DNA from: an uncultured Clostridia bacterium
GTDB lineage: Bacteria > Bacillota > Clostridia > Oscillospirales > Acutalibacteraceae
Length of the DNA: 64,000 bases
Assembly (NCBI GenBank): GCA_946183365.1
Contig: CAMHAH010000014.1
Span: forward strand, 1 to 64,000
Direction of reading: 5' to 3'
Below the pieces are notes generated by a model, which was given only the letters and a program-made list of their open reading frames with translations, was not told the origin of the DNA and ran no database searches. Shown here piece by piece: positions 41,446 through 48,987 of this stretch; position 1 is the first letter of the stretch, and each line of letters begins with the position of its first letter. Position numbers and translations under genes: made by a program.

Positions 41446-42759
41446 TTAAAGCTCTGTCAAACAGTCGTCGAGGGCTTTGGTGATGGCTTCTTTGTCGAGG
41501 TTCTGACCGATGAAAACGAGCTTTATCATGCGGTCGCCGTACTTATCGTCCCAGTCCTTCTGCAGCTCGGGATCCTCTTTGAACATCTTGCGGCGAATGT
41601 GAGCGGGAGCCGCGGCGAGCCACTGGCCATAGTCTGAGCAGTCCATCTGCTTGCCTGCCTGCTCGAGCATGATAGCCCACTCCTTGTCCTCTTTGATCCA
41701 GAAGATACCCTTTGCGCGGATGATGTTCTTCGGGAAGGACGCGAGGAATTTCTCAAATTTCTCCTTAGCGAACGGCTGACGGCGATAGTATACGAAGGTG
41801 CCGATGCCGTATTCCTCTACCTCGCCGCCGTCATGGTGATGATGGTGGTGATGGTGTCCGTGATGATGCTCGTGGTCGTGGTCATCGTCGTCATGGTCAT
41901 GGTGGTGATGATGGTGCTCATGGTCGTGGTCATCGTCGTCATGGTCGTGGTGGTGGTGTTCGTGCTCGTCATCATCATGGTCGTGGTGGTGCTCATGCTC
42001 GTCATGGTCGTCGTCATCGTCATCGTCGATATCGGCGTTGAGCTCCTGTACCCATGCGGCGGATGAAGCTACCTTGTCGAAATCAAAGTAGTTCGTATCG
42101 AGGATCTCTTTGAAGTCTACCTCGCCGTGGGTAGTCTCGATGATCTTAGCCTCAGGCTGGAGAGCTCGGATGACCTTCTTGATATTGACAAGCTCCTCGT
42201 CAGATACGAGGTCTATTTTATTGAGGATGATGGTGTTGCAGAACTCGATCTGCTGGATGAGCAGGTTCTCGATATCCTCGTCGTCGATATCGTCCTTGAG
42301 AAGAGCTCCGCCGCAGCCGAACTCGCTGCTGAGCCTTGCGGCGTCTACTACCGATACAACGTTGTCGAGACGGCAGAGCTTAGGCAGACGGGGATCGTTA
42401 TATGAGCCGTCGAGCATAGATATGGTCTGAGCGATCGGGATAGGCTCGCAGATACCCGAAGCCTCGATCAGGATATAATCGAACTTCTGCTGCTCAACAA
42501 GACCGAGGATCTGTTCAATAAGGTCGGTCTTTAAGGTACAGCAGATACAGCCGTTCTGCAAAGGAACGAGGTTATCGTCCTTTTCGTTTACCACGCCGCC
42601 CTTCTGGATGAGCTCGGCGTCGATATTGACCTCGCCGATATCGTTGACGATAACGGCTACCTTATAGCCCTCCTGATTATTCAGAACATGGTTGAGCAGG
42701 GTGGTCTTACCCGCTCCGAGATAGCCCGTGAGCAGGGTAACGGGTATGATCTTGCGCAT
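41446..42759 (-). CDS. CobW/COG0523-family GTPase metallochaperone with His/Asp-rich loop
   Basis: 437 aa. G3E-family GTPase motifs: Walker A LLTGYLGAGKTTLLNHVL (about 7-24), the metal-binding CICCTLK motif (about 72-78), and NKIDLVS for guanine. Between the GTPase and the C-terminal CobW_C domain (from about 315, GTFVYYRRQPF) lies a ~70-residue tract composed almost only of His, Asp and Glu (about 243-312), a metal store or sensor. Such features are typical of zinc-responsive ZNG1/ZigA-type chaperones, though nickel or cobalt use is possible. A promoter-overlapping palindrome upstream suggests metal-dependent repression. Confidence 0.9.
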   Translation of the reverse strand: MRKIIPVTLLTGYLGAGKTTLLNHVLNNQEGYKVAVIVNDIGEVNIDAELIQKGGVVNEKDDNLVPLQNGCICCTLKTDLIEQILGLVEQQKFDYILIEASGICEPIPIAQTISMLDGSYNDPRLPKLCRLDNVVSVVDAARLSSEFGCGGALLKDDIDDEDIENLLIQQIEFCNTIILNKIDLVSDEELVNIKKVIRALQPEAKIIETTHGEVDFKEILDTNYFDFDKVASSAAWVQELNADIDDDDDDDHDEHEHHHDHDDDEHEHHHHDHDDDDHDHEHHHHHHDHDDDDHDHEHHHGHHHHHHHHDGGEVEEYGIGTFVYYRRQPFAKEKFEKFLASFPKNIIRAKGIFWIKEDKEWAIMLEQAGKQMDCSDYGQWLAAAPAHIRRKMFKEDPELQKDWDDKYGDRMIKLVFIGQNLDKEAITKALDDCLTEL

Positions 42760-42821
42760 ATATATCAGTCCTTTTCATTGATTATTATACTGTTTTTATA
42801 CCGTTTCTCCGCATAAGTTCA

Positions 42822-42872
42822 TGGTATAATCAGCCTTTAATGTTATTATACCACAACGAGCAAAATAAACAA
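42822..42872 (-). promoter_or_regulatory. Promoter and candidate operator of the CobW-family gene
   Basis: Minus strand: -35 TTGTTT (42867-42872), 16 bp, -10 TATAAT (42845-42850). The inverted repeat TGGTATAAT / ATTATACCA (arms 42822-42830 and 42845-42853, 14-bp spacer) covers the -10 and the transcription start. The arms are perfect 9-mers. Confidence 0.5.
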
Positions 42873-42929
42873 TATCAAGTAATGCCGACAATTCGGGAGC
42901 TGTTCAGGACAGTTTTATGATTTTTGCCA

Positions 42930-42958
42930 AAAAGAAATGCCCTTCCCGAAGGAAGGGC
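42930..42958 (-). terminator. Intrinsic terminator of the dockerin-like gene
   Basis: Minus strand: GCCCTTCC-TTCG-GGAAGGGC then ATTTCTTTTT. Confidence 0.8.
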
Positions 42959-42967
42959 GGATGTGAT

Positions 42968-44077
42968 TTAATCCTCTTCTTTTTCAAACAGGGGTGTCTT
43001 TCCTCTTACGTGCTGCAGAAGGCGGGTAAGATCCGAGTTCTGCACTTCACCGTCGTTTTTACCCTTTTCAATACCGAAAACGTCGGCGCACTTGAGCTGA
43101 TACGAAGTGAACTTATCTTTAGATCTTGTGCCGCGAACTAATTGCAGAGTTGCCGTATAGTCAAAGTTAGTGGTGTCGCCGTCCTGAGTGATATCGCCCC
43201 AGGGGCAGATCTTGAGCTTTTGGGCGTCTACAGCTTTGCCGTCCTCAGAGAATACCGCGCCGTCATCGGTAACGGATACAGCGTAGTCGCGGGTAATGTG
43301 CTTCTCCTTGCTGACGCTGAGGACATACTCGCCGGGTTCGATACCCTCAAAGGTATACTCAACGGTCGTGCCCTCGACCTTGCCGGTCGCGATATGATCG
43401 TCGCCCTTCAAGAGAGCGAGTGTAACGTTTTTATCAGCCTTGAGATCACTGCTCTTTACCTTAACGGTGAAGTCAACGCCCTTAGCGTCGGGATCTCTGA
43501 AGCTTGAGTGCATATTTACAACATTGCCCTCAACGACAGCGCCCTTGCTGATTATTCTGGTGAGGTATAAATCAGGAGCCGCGAGGGTTTTTATTCCGGA
43601 CTGGACTGTAGCGTCGCCGGCGGCGATGACCTTGTAGGTCAGTACTACCAGCTTGCAGTTATCGGCGTTGAATACGAGCGGTTTCTTTGTAGAAGCCTCG
43701 GACATTGTGAAATAGAAGCTGTCCTTTTCGCCCGAGGTAGGCTTGGTATTGCCCATCGCTTTATCGCGAGCTATAGGGAATACGGTTTCGTTATCCTGGA
43801 TAAGACCGTCGCTGTCAACAGCGTCAACTATCTCGAGCACGCTGTTATTGTACTTCTCCCAGCCGTCTACGGAAGCGATAGTTCCCTCGCCGGTAGCGCC
43901 CGATGTATTGAGCGTGGTATAAACGGTGAAGGTGTCGCCGACATTAAAGGTCTTGGTCTCGGTCTTGCCGTCCATGCTTGTTACGGTAACGGTCGCGGTA
44001 CCCTCAGCGCCGAAAGAAACAACGGCGACAGAAGCTATGAGCATGACCGCAAGCAGTAAGCTGATAATCTTTTTCAT
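42968..44077 (-). CDS. Secreted protein with cohesin-like N-terminal and dockerin-like C-terminal region
   Basis: 369 aa with a signal peptide (KKIISLLLAVMLIASVAVVSFGA). A beta-rich domain (about 28-190, TFNVGDTFTVYTTLNTSGA) has the look of cohesin/carbohydrate-binding folds. A second beta domain (about 190-280) resembles a carboxypeptidase-regulatory-like Ig fold (GEYVLSVSKEKHITRDYAV). The C-terminal part carries two duplicated F-hand-like calcium segments, GDITQDGDTTNFDYTATLQL and KNDGEVQNSDLTRLLQHV, as in type I dockerins. This suggests docking onto a cohesin-bearing scaffold, perhaps the anchored protein at 45756-47216. No catalytic domain is evident. Own promoter and terminator. Confidence 0.75.
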   Translation of the reverse strand: MKKIISLLLAVMLIASVAVVSFGAEGTATVTVTSMDGKTETKTFNVGDTFTVYTTLNTSGATGEGTIASVDGWEKYNNSVLEIVDAVDSDGLIQDNETVFPIARDKAMGNTKPTSGEKDSFYFTMSEASTKKPLVFNADNCKLVVLTYKVIAAGDATVQSGIKTLAAPDLYLTRIISKGAVVEGNVVNMHSSFRDPDAKGVDFTVKVKSSDLKADKNVTLALLKGDDHIATGKVEGTTVEYTFEGIEPGEYVLSVSKEKHITRDYAVSVTDDGAVFSEDGKAVDAQKLKICPWGDITQDGDTTNFDYTATLQLVRGTRSKDKFTSYQLKCADVFGIEKGKNDGEVQNSDLTRLLQHVRGKTPLFEKEED

Positions 44078-44153
44078 AAATATCCTCCTGATGATTTATA
44101 GTCGAAACATATTACGGTACAGGATATAGAACTCCTTGTACGTTTACACAGTA

Positions 44154-44182
44154 ATTGTATCAAATTTTATTATGATATGCAA
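44154..44182 (-). promoter_or_regulatory. Sigma-A-type promoter of the dockerin-like gene
   Basis: Minus strand: TTGCAT (44177-44182), 17 bp, TACAAT (44154-44159); RBS CAGGAGG before the ATG at 44077. Confidence 0.55.
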
Positions 44183-44245
44183 TAAGAAAATCCAAGTTTT
44201 TTTTGAATTTTTTGTTAATCAAGATAATTATTTTTCTGTCAGTTA

Positions 44246-44272
44246 TAAAAAGCGCTCCCGATATAGGAGCGC
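44246..44272 (-). terminator. Intrinsic terminator of the sortase operon
   Basis: Minus strand: GCGCTCC-TATATCG-GGAGCGC followed by TTTTTA. Confidence 0.8.
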
Positions 44273-44284
44273 GGATATCAAAGC

Positions 44285-45037
44285 TTACTTTATACGTCTC
44301 GCAACAACGACGAACCTGCCGTCTTCGGTATGGTAATTGCAGGTTGACAGGGCTATAAGCTCGTCGCCGTATTTGGGAGTGACGCCGGTATCATAGACCG
44401 ATATCGCCTTTATCGCGGCGACATACTCGCTGAAGGTCTGAGGGGTGCTAAGGTCGGTATAGTTATAATAACAGAAGCGGCCCTCTTCATCAGACTTGTC
44501 ATATATCTGAGCATAGAACGCCGCCACGACCTCATAATCCCTGAGCTCATAACGGGTATCGAAGAAGATGGTCTTATGCTCTTCATAAAACGAGCGGTCG
44601 CGGTATTTCGGCAGCTCGCCGAACATAGAGCCGTTGCGCATATGATGACCGTATATAAGATAATACTTGCCGTCAGCCCTGCAGCCGCCGTCTATGAACA
44701 GCATACCGCTCTCAGAGTAATTGCCGTAAAAATCGCGGTGCAGATAATACTCGCCGTCCTCAGGCTTATACATAACGGGATAGTCGATCTGAGTGCCCTC
44801 GATCTTCAGCCAGCCGAAAAAGTCCTTGTTGGCGTTATACAGAGGGTCATACTTTCTGAGAGTTCCCGTATCCTCGTTCACCTCGGTGCTGTCCTCAACC
44901 ATAGAAGCGACCTGATCGAAGGTCTCTTTCTCATGCTTTGCGGTGAGCAGGGTCTTTATGAGCATGAACGCGCCTATCGCGAAGCCCGCGATGAATATGA
45001 CGAGGAATATTATGACGACTGCCTTTTTAGCCTTCAT
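44285..45037 (-). CDS. srtB: Class B sortase
   Basis: A 250-aa membrane-anchored transpeptidase. N-terminal helix VVIIFLVIFIAGFAIGAFML; catalytic His in LIYGHHMRNG, Cys in LIALSTCNYHTEDG, Arg in RFVVVARR at the C-terminus. The FGWLKIEGTQIDYPVM and LHRDFYG stretches are class B hallmarks. The only clear sorting signal in the window, SPKTG at the end of 45756-47216, resembles the (S/P)PxTG motif of Clostridioides SrtB. Start set at 45037 (RBS-like AAGAAGG within the preceding gene's end); the longer reading would overlap the upstream gene by 77 bp. Confidence 0.93.
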   Translation of the reverse strand: MKAKKAVVIIFLVIFIAGFAIGAFMLIKTLLTAKHEKETFDQVASMVEDSTEVNEDTGTLRKYDPLYNANKDFFGWLKIEGTQIDYPVMYKPEDGEYYLHRDFYGNYSESGMLFIDGGCRADGKYYLIYGHHMRNGSMFGELPKYRDRSFYEEHKTIFFDTRYELRDYEVVAAFYAQIYDKSDEEGRFCYYNYTDLSTPQTFSEYVAAIKAISVYDTGVTPKYGDELIALSTCNYHTEDGRFVVVARRIK

Positions 45038-45038
45038 A

Positions 45039-45515
45039 TCAGGAGACCTTCTTAAGGGTGTAGGTCGAACCGTCTCTTGAAAGGGTAAGGGTATCGCCGC
45101 TGAAGATATACTCAAACCTGCTGTCGCGGGCGTCGTCGATATCTATATCGATATACAGCTCGCCGTTCTCGGCGCTGTATGAGAACTCAAAGTTCTCGGC
45201 GGTGTGCAGTACTCCCCTGCCCGTGCCGTTGAACTCATAAGAAGTGATATCGTCGAGCTTCCATTTACCTGTGAACTCTCCGCCCGCGGCTCCGCCGCCT
45301 GCCGCTACGGTCACATCGTGGCGGTTGCCGTAGGTATGGGTAACGGTTTTGCTGTTATTATTAGCGCCGCTGACTACGATGATGATGATCGCGATCACTG
45401 CCACTATCAGAAGTCCGGCTATTACCGCGTATACCGCCGCTCTCTTATTGCTTTTTTGGGGGACGGGATCTGACGCGCGGCGAGGTCCGTCGTTATGCTT
45501 TGGAGTATAGCTCAT
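45039..45515 (-). CDS. Small membrane protein with C-terminal beta-sheet domain (DUF5640-like)
   Basis: 158 aa. A short basic N-terminus is followed by one transmembrane helix (AVYAVIAGLLIVAVIAIIIIVV, about 26-47), a Ser/Thr/Gly linker, then a small beta domain (GKWKLDDITSYEFNGTGRG, YIFSGDTLTLSRDGSTYTL) similar to small lipocalin-like or DUF5640 domains that begin with GxW. Start chosen at 45515, as AGGA lies upstream. It directly precedes srtB (1-bp gap), so it is probably co-expressed and may be a sortase-associated surface factor. Function is unknown. Confidence 0.7.
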   Translation of the reverse strand: MSYTPKHNDGPRRASDPVPQKSNKRAAVYAVIAGLLIVAVIAIIIIVVSGANNNSKTVTHTYGNRHDVTVAAGGGAAGGEFTGKWKLDDITSYEFNGTGRGVLHTAENFEFSYSAENGELYIDIDIDDARDSRFEYIFSGDTLTLSRDGSTYTLKKVS

Positions 45516-45696
45516 AATATCATTCCTGTTCAATAAAGTGAAATGTTTTCGTTCTTTAACCTTTTACCGACACAGCGCTCACAAGAAAGCGTGCGCATGA
45601 AGCGCATTTCGCATAGCCATCGCTTGCTCTCGAATAGCGGCAAGCCAAGCGGGCATACAAATCTTTTGGCTCAGAGTAAAAAACTAAAGACCGAAA

Positions 45697-45731
45697 ACAT
45701 CAGGGCGGTGACGGGTATCCGCCACCGCCCC
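45697..45731 (-). terminator. Intrinsic terminator of the SPKTG-anchored protein gene
   Basis: Minus strand: GGGCGGTG(GCGGATACCCGT)CACCGCCC then TGATGTTTTC. The stem is perfect over eight pairs. Confidence 0.75.
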
Positions 45732-45755
45732 TAAGCTTTTAGGTATCAGCGAATA

Positions 45756-47216
45756 TTACTTTGTGAATATTCCCTTACGCTTCGCTGTATAGATAACAGC
45801 GCCTACACCGGCAAGTGAAGCGAGCATGATAAGCAGCCATAAATACATATTGGTGCTGTCGCCTGTCTTGGGTGAGCTTGAATCCTTAGTGGAATCGGGA
45901 GTAGACTTCTGATCGTCTGTAGCGGTATCTGTACCTGTTGCGGGGATCTTCATAGAGTCACGATCTGTGATCTCATTCAGACCCTCAGCGTCTGAGAACC
46001 ACTTGCCGCACTCTTTGCACTCGTAGTGAGCCTTTACGCCGTCCTTGTCGGCAGTAGCGGCAACCTCGGGAACCTCAACGATATTGTGAACGTGAGCTTC
46101 TGTAGAGGGTTCTGATGCGGGCTCTGTTGCGGGCTCATCTGTAGCGGGCTCTGTTGCGGGCTCTGTAGCAGGCTCAGTTGCGGGCTCTGTAGCGGGCTCT
46201 GTAGCAGGCTCTGTTGCGGGCTCTGTAGCAGGCTCGGTTGCGGGCTCGGTAGCAGGCTCTGTTGCGGGCTCTGTAGCAGGCTCGGTAGCAGGCTCAGTTG
46301 CGGGCTCTGTAGCAGGCTCGGTTGCGGGCTCTGTAGCAGGCTCGGTTGCAGGCTCTGTTGCAGGCTCTGTTGCGGGCTCTGTGGGATCAAGCTTAGGAAT
46401 GATCAGCTCGCTGGGATCGGTGATCTCGATGTCGCCCATAGCATCCCAGAAGATCTTTCCGCAGGATGTGCAGGAATAGTGAGCCTTTACGCCTGTCGCG
46501 TCATAAGTCGCGGGCTTCTCCTCTACCTTAGTGATGGTATGCTGATGAGCCTCAGTAGCGGGCTCTGTTGCGGGCTCGGTAGCCTCAGTAGCGGGCTCTG
46601 TTGCGGGCTCTGTAGCAGGCTCGGTAACCTCTGTAGCAGGCTCGGTAGCCTCAGTAGCGGGCTCTGTTGCGGGCTCTGTTGCGGGCTCTGTTCCGTCCAC
46701 GATCGTGATAGTTGCGTCTGTCAAAGAGAACTTATCGGAGATTGTTTCAAATGCCTCCATATCGGCAGCCTCAAAGTTTTTATTGGTAACAGTGAGAGTA
46801 CCGGTAGCGTCATCAGCAACCTTTACCTTGAAAGAACCGACAACACACTCAGTAGTAGTAGCTATGTTCTCTACCGCAGAAAATCTGAATGTGACAACGC
46901 CTTCGGAGAAGGACGCAAAATCAGGATCCTCTTCTAAACTGAAGTGGCTCTTGACTGCAGCTTTGTCGAAAACGACCGAGCCGTCTACAAGGGTAAGACC
47001 CTCGGACAGCGTGAGGTAATCGGCAAATGAACCACAATCTTTGAGAGGTCCGACCGTGTAAGTGATGGTAACTTCATCACCGGGTTTTGCTTCGCTCGGA
47101 TCAGCTGATAAGATAACATCGTATTCAGCTGCTGCGGCATTTACCGGAATGGCCAGTACCAGTAAGCTCGCAATCAGAGCTAAGCAAAGAAAGATGGATA
47201 AGATTCGCTTGTTCAT
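45756..47216 (-). CDS. Sortase-anchored cohesin-like protein with (TEPA)n repeats
   Basis: 486 aa: signal peptide (LSIFLCLALIASLLVLAIPVNA), a cohesin-like beta domain (about 30-175; LSADPSEAKPGDEVTITYTV), a short Thr-Glu-Pro-Ala repeat, a ~50-aa module with CTSCGK (HQHTI...CTSCGKIF), a long TEPA repeat (about 275-360), a second module with CKECGK, and a sorting signal SPKTGD followed by a membrane helix (LWLLIMLASLAGVGAVIY) and basic tail. The repeats should span the cell wall. SPKTG fits the nearby class B sortase. Start set at 47216 (AGGAG seven bases upstream). Confidence 0.88.
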   Translation of the reverse strand: MNKRILSIFLCLALIASLLVLAIPVNAAAAEYDVILSADPSEAKPGDEVTITYTVGPLKDCGSFADYLTLSEGLTLVDGSVVFDKAAVKSHFSLEEDPDFASFSEGVVTFRFSAVENIATTTECVVGSFKVKVADDATGTLTVTNKNFEAADMEAFETISDKFSLTDATITIVDGTEPATEPATEPATEATEPATEVTEPATEPATEPATEATEPATEPATEAHQHTITKVEEKPATYDATGVKAHYSCTSCGKIFWDAMGDIEITDPSELIIPKLDPTEPATEPATEPATEPATEPATEPATEPATEPATEPATEPATEPATEPATEPATEPATEPATEPATEPATEPATEPATEPATDEPATEPASEPSTEAHVHNIVEVPEVAATADKDGVKAHYECKECGKWFSDAEGLNEITDRDSMKIPATGTDTATDDQKSTPDSTKDSSSPKTGDSTNMYLWLLIMLASLAGVGAVIYTAKRKGIFTK

Positions 47217-47224
47217 GACCAAGC

Positions 47225-47440
47225 TCCTTTCATTTCAATTGCGGGACTGATTATTGAACGTACCGTTATCCCGCGGGCGCGGTACGAGCGGGAATTCTCC
47301 CTATAATTCAAGCTGCGGATGTATCCGTGGTGGATGACCGCCGCGGCAAGAACAGCTTAACAATGCCGCCAAAGCGGCCGGCGTATAACGCCGCGCGACA
47401 GCCTGTCCTTCGGCCATGACACGAACAGGGACTAATCGCT
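47225..47440 (-). ncRNA. Highly structured ~215-nt leader RNA (unidentified)
   Basis: Between a strong promoter and the ATG at 47216 lies a GC-rich transcript in an otherwise A/T-rich gap. Minus-strand hairpins include CGGCGTTATACGCCG, GCCGC-TTTG-GCGGC, a long arm AAGCTG...CAGCTT enclosing CGCGG/CCGC pairs, GGGAGAATTCCC, and GTACCG...CGGTAC. ATTAGTCCCTG near the 5' end recurs as AATCAGTCCCG near the 3' end. It fits no riboswitch consensus I could recall (c-di-GMP-I/II, cobalamin, TPP, glycine, SAM, T-box). It may be a cis-leader or a stand-alone RNA (for example of the raiA or 6S type). Confidence 0.6.
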
Positions 47441-47445
47441 CTATC

Positions 47446-47474
47446 ATTATATTATATCGGGCAGAATAAATCAA
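47446..47474 (-). promoter_or_regulatory. Sigma-A-type promoter of the structured leader
   Basis: Minus strand: -35 TTGATT (47469-47474), 17 bp, -10 TATAAT (47446-47451), with a second overlapping TATAAT at 47451-47456. The rest of the gap to 47695 is A/T-rich, apart from a small GCCGCCTGCGGC hairpin (47671-47686) after the next gene. Confidence 0.65.
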
Positions 47475-47695
47475 CTGTTTTTCAGATAAAAATTCTGTAA
47501 AAAATAGCTGATTTCATTTACGAGTTTTTAACAAAAGTAACAATTATTTTTCTTTTTCGCAATTATAATACCTTCCGATTTTTCAGAAAAACCCGATATT
47601 TATGCCGTTTTCGGCTTATTTCAGCTTACGGGTCACAATATATGGGGTAATTACAAACTCGTACGGTGATAAACGCCGCAGGCGGCAAGATCAGC

Positions 47696-48373
47696 TCAGC
47701 CCAACAACGGCTGGTCAAATTCATACAGAGCCTCGTTGACCGTATAGATATCATACTCGCCTTTGAGGATAAAATACTCGATTATGATATCGAATTTACT
47801 GCTGTGAGTGAGCGAGTAGCCCGCCTTCATGAGCAGCTCGCGGGTCTCTTCTATACCGAGCCCGAGAGCCAGAGCGAACGCCGCCGCGGTAGGCTTAGAG
47901 GGTCGGTAGGCGGGGTTTGAGCGGATCTTTGAGAAGAGCTTGCGGTCGATATGAGCCTTCTTGTAGCATTGAGCGTCAGTCATGCCGCTCTCGTCGATCT
48001 TGCGCATCAGCATCTGTGAGAAGCTCTCGTCGAGCATAGACAGAGCCTTTGAGAGATCGTCGGGAGCTGAGGCGGATGGAGCCTTTGCCAAAGGCGCGGG
48101 GACTGACGGCATCCTCAGCGGAGCTTTTGCTTTTGGAGCGCGAGGCAAGCCGGGCTCTCTCATTATCGGAGCTGAGCTGTCTAAAACAACGGTCTCGTCG
48201 TCAGAAAATACCGCCTTGTCGCGTGGCTGAGGGGCGCTGCCGAGGGGCTTTGGCGGAGCCGAGCTGACGCCGTAAGAGACCTGAGGAGTGTCACGCTCCG
48301 GCAAAAACCGCTCTATATAGAGCTTTATCTCAGCTTTTTGCTCAGAGCTGAGCCTTCTTCTTAAAAACCGCAT
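47696..48373 (-). CDS. Protein with C-terminal XRE-like helix-turn-helix region
   Basis: 225 aa, of unknown function. The N-terminal helix ([20 protein letters not shown]) is followed by a Pro/Ala/Lys-rich linker, then a helical C-terminal half ([63 protein letters not shown]) that looks like an XRE/phage-repressor HTH. Related C-terminal modules occur in clostridial single-strand or macro-domain neighbourhoods. Start at the ATG with RBS GGAGGCGAC, which overlaps the end of the upstream ProX-type gene, so the two form a two-gene operon. Confidence 0.55.
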   Translation of the reverse strand: MRFLRRRLSSEQKAEIKLYIERFLPERDTPQVSYGVSSAPPKPLGSAPQPRDKAVFSDDETVVLDSSAPIMREPGLPRAPKAKAPLRMPSVPAPLAKAPSASAPDDLSKALSMLDESFSQMLMRKIDESGMTDAQCYKKAHIDRKLFSKIRSNPAYRPSKPTAAAFALALGLGIEETRELLMKAGYSLTHSSKFDIIIEYFILKGEYDIYTVNEALYEFDQPLLG

Positions 48374-48374
48374 A

Positions 48375-48926
48375 TCAGTCGCCTCCGATAAGGGTCACGG
48401 TCACAAGCTCTCTGTCTAAGGCGGGCAGGATCTTTTCGGTCAGCTGAGAGGTCTTGAATTTCAGCGAGCTGGTATTCTCGCACGGGTGACAGCCGAAGTA
48501 CTCTTCCTTTAGCACATCCTCGTCTATGACGAGCTGTATCTTATGATCGGTATCGTTGATAAGTCCGAGCACAGAGACGCTGCCGGGGTGAACGTCCAAG
48601 AGCTCCTCCATAGCCTGAGCGTCCGCGAAGGACAGGCGGCTGATACCCAGCTGAGCAGAGAGCTCCTTGGTCTTGAAGGGCTTGTCGCCCGGCATTATCA
48701 GCAGATAATAATTTGTCTTTTGTCTGTTGCAGAGGAAGAGGTTCTTGCAGATGCGAACGCCGAGCACTGCGTCTACCTCGGCGCAGACCTCCATAGTGGT
48801 AGCCGGTCGGTCGGGGTGGTCGGTACGCGTATACTCGACGCCCAGATCATCAAGGAACCTGTATACTCTTATCTCTCTGTCCTCTCTACCGCTCATATCT
48901 GCGGGAGAACCTTTATATAATTCCAT
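48375..48926 (-). CDS. ProX/YbaK-type aminoacyl-tRNA deacylase (prolyl-tRNA editing family)
   Basis: A 183-aa INS/YbaK-superfamily domain. The core [40 protein letters not shown] (conserved Lys-Asn region) and [13 protein letters not shown] are typical of free-standing ProXp-ala (PrdX) enzymes, which clear Ala-tRNA(Pro). The C-terminal [16 protein letters not shown] is also conserved there. RBS CAGGAGG. Downstream (1-bp gap) is the HTH-like gene at 47696-48373. Confidence 0.88.
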   Translation of the reverse strand: MELYKGSPADMSGREDREIRVYRFLDDLGVEYTRTDHPDRPATTMEVCAEVDAVLGVRICKNLFLCNRQKTNYYLLIMPGDKPFKTKELSAQLGISRLSFADAQAMEELLDVHPGSVSVLGLINDTDHKIQLVIDEDVLKEEYFGCHPCENTSSLKFKTSQLTEKILPALDRELVTVTLIGGD

Positions 48927-48943
48927 AATGCCTCCTGATTAAT

Positions 48944-48979
48944 GATAAAGCCTCCCTGCACTGAGGAAGGCGCTTTATC
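48944..48979 (-). terminator. Hairpin terminator after the MBL-fold gene
   Basis: Minus strand: GATAAAGC-GCCTTCC pairs with GGGAGGC-TTTATC. The stem is long, but the U run is weak. Confidence 0.55.
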
Positions 48980-48987
48980 GTGAATGA

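Noticed and set aside
41833..42066. Hydrophobic open frame of Val/Met repeats opposite the CobW-family gene
   Set aside because: It is the reverse reading of the His/Asp tract (CAT/GAC codons read as ATG/GTC) and has no start signals.
46090..46700. Array of short direct repeats (CRISPR-like at first sight)
   Set aside because: The 12-bp periodicity encodes the Thr-Glu-Pro-Ala repeat of a sortase-anchored protein in a continuous reading frame; there are no unique spacers.
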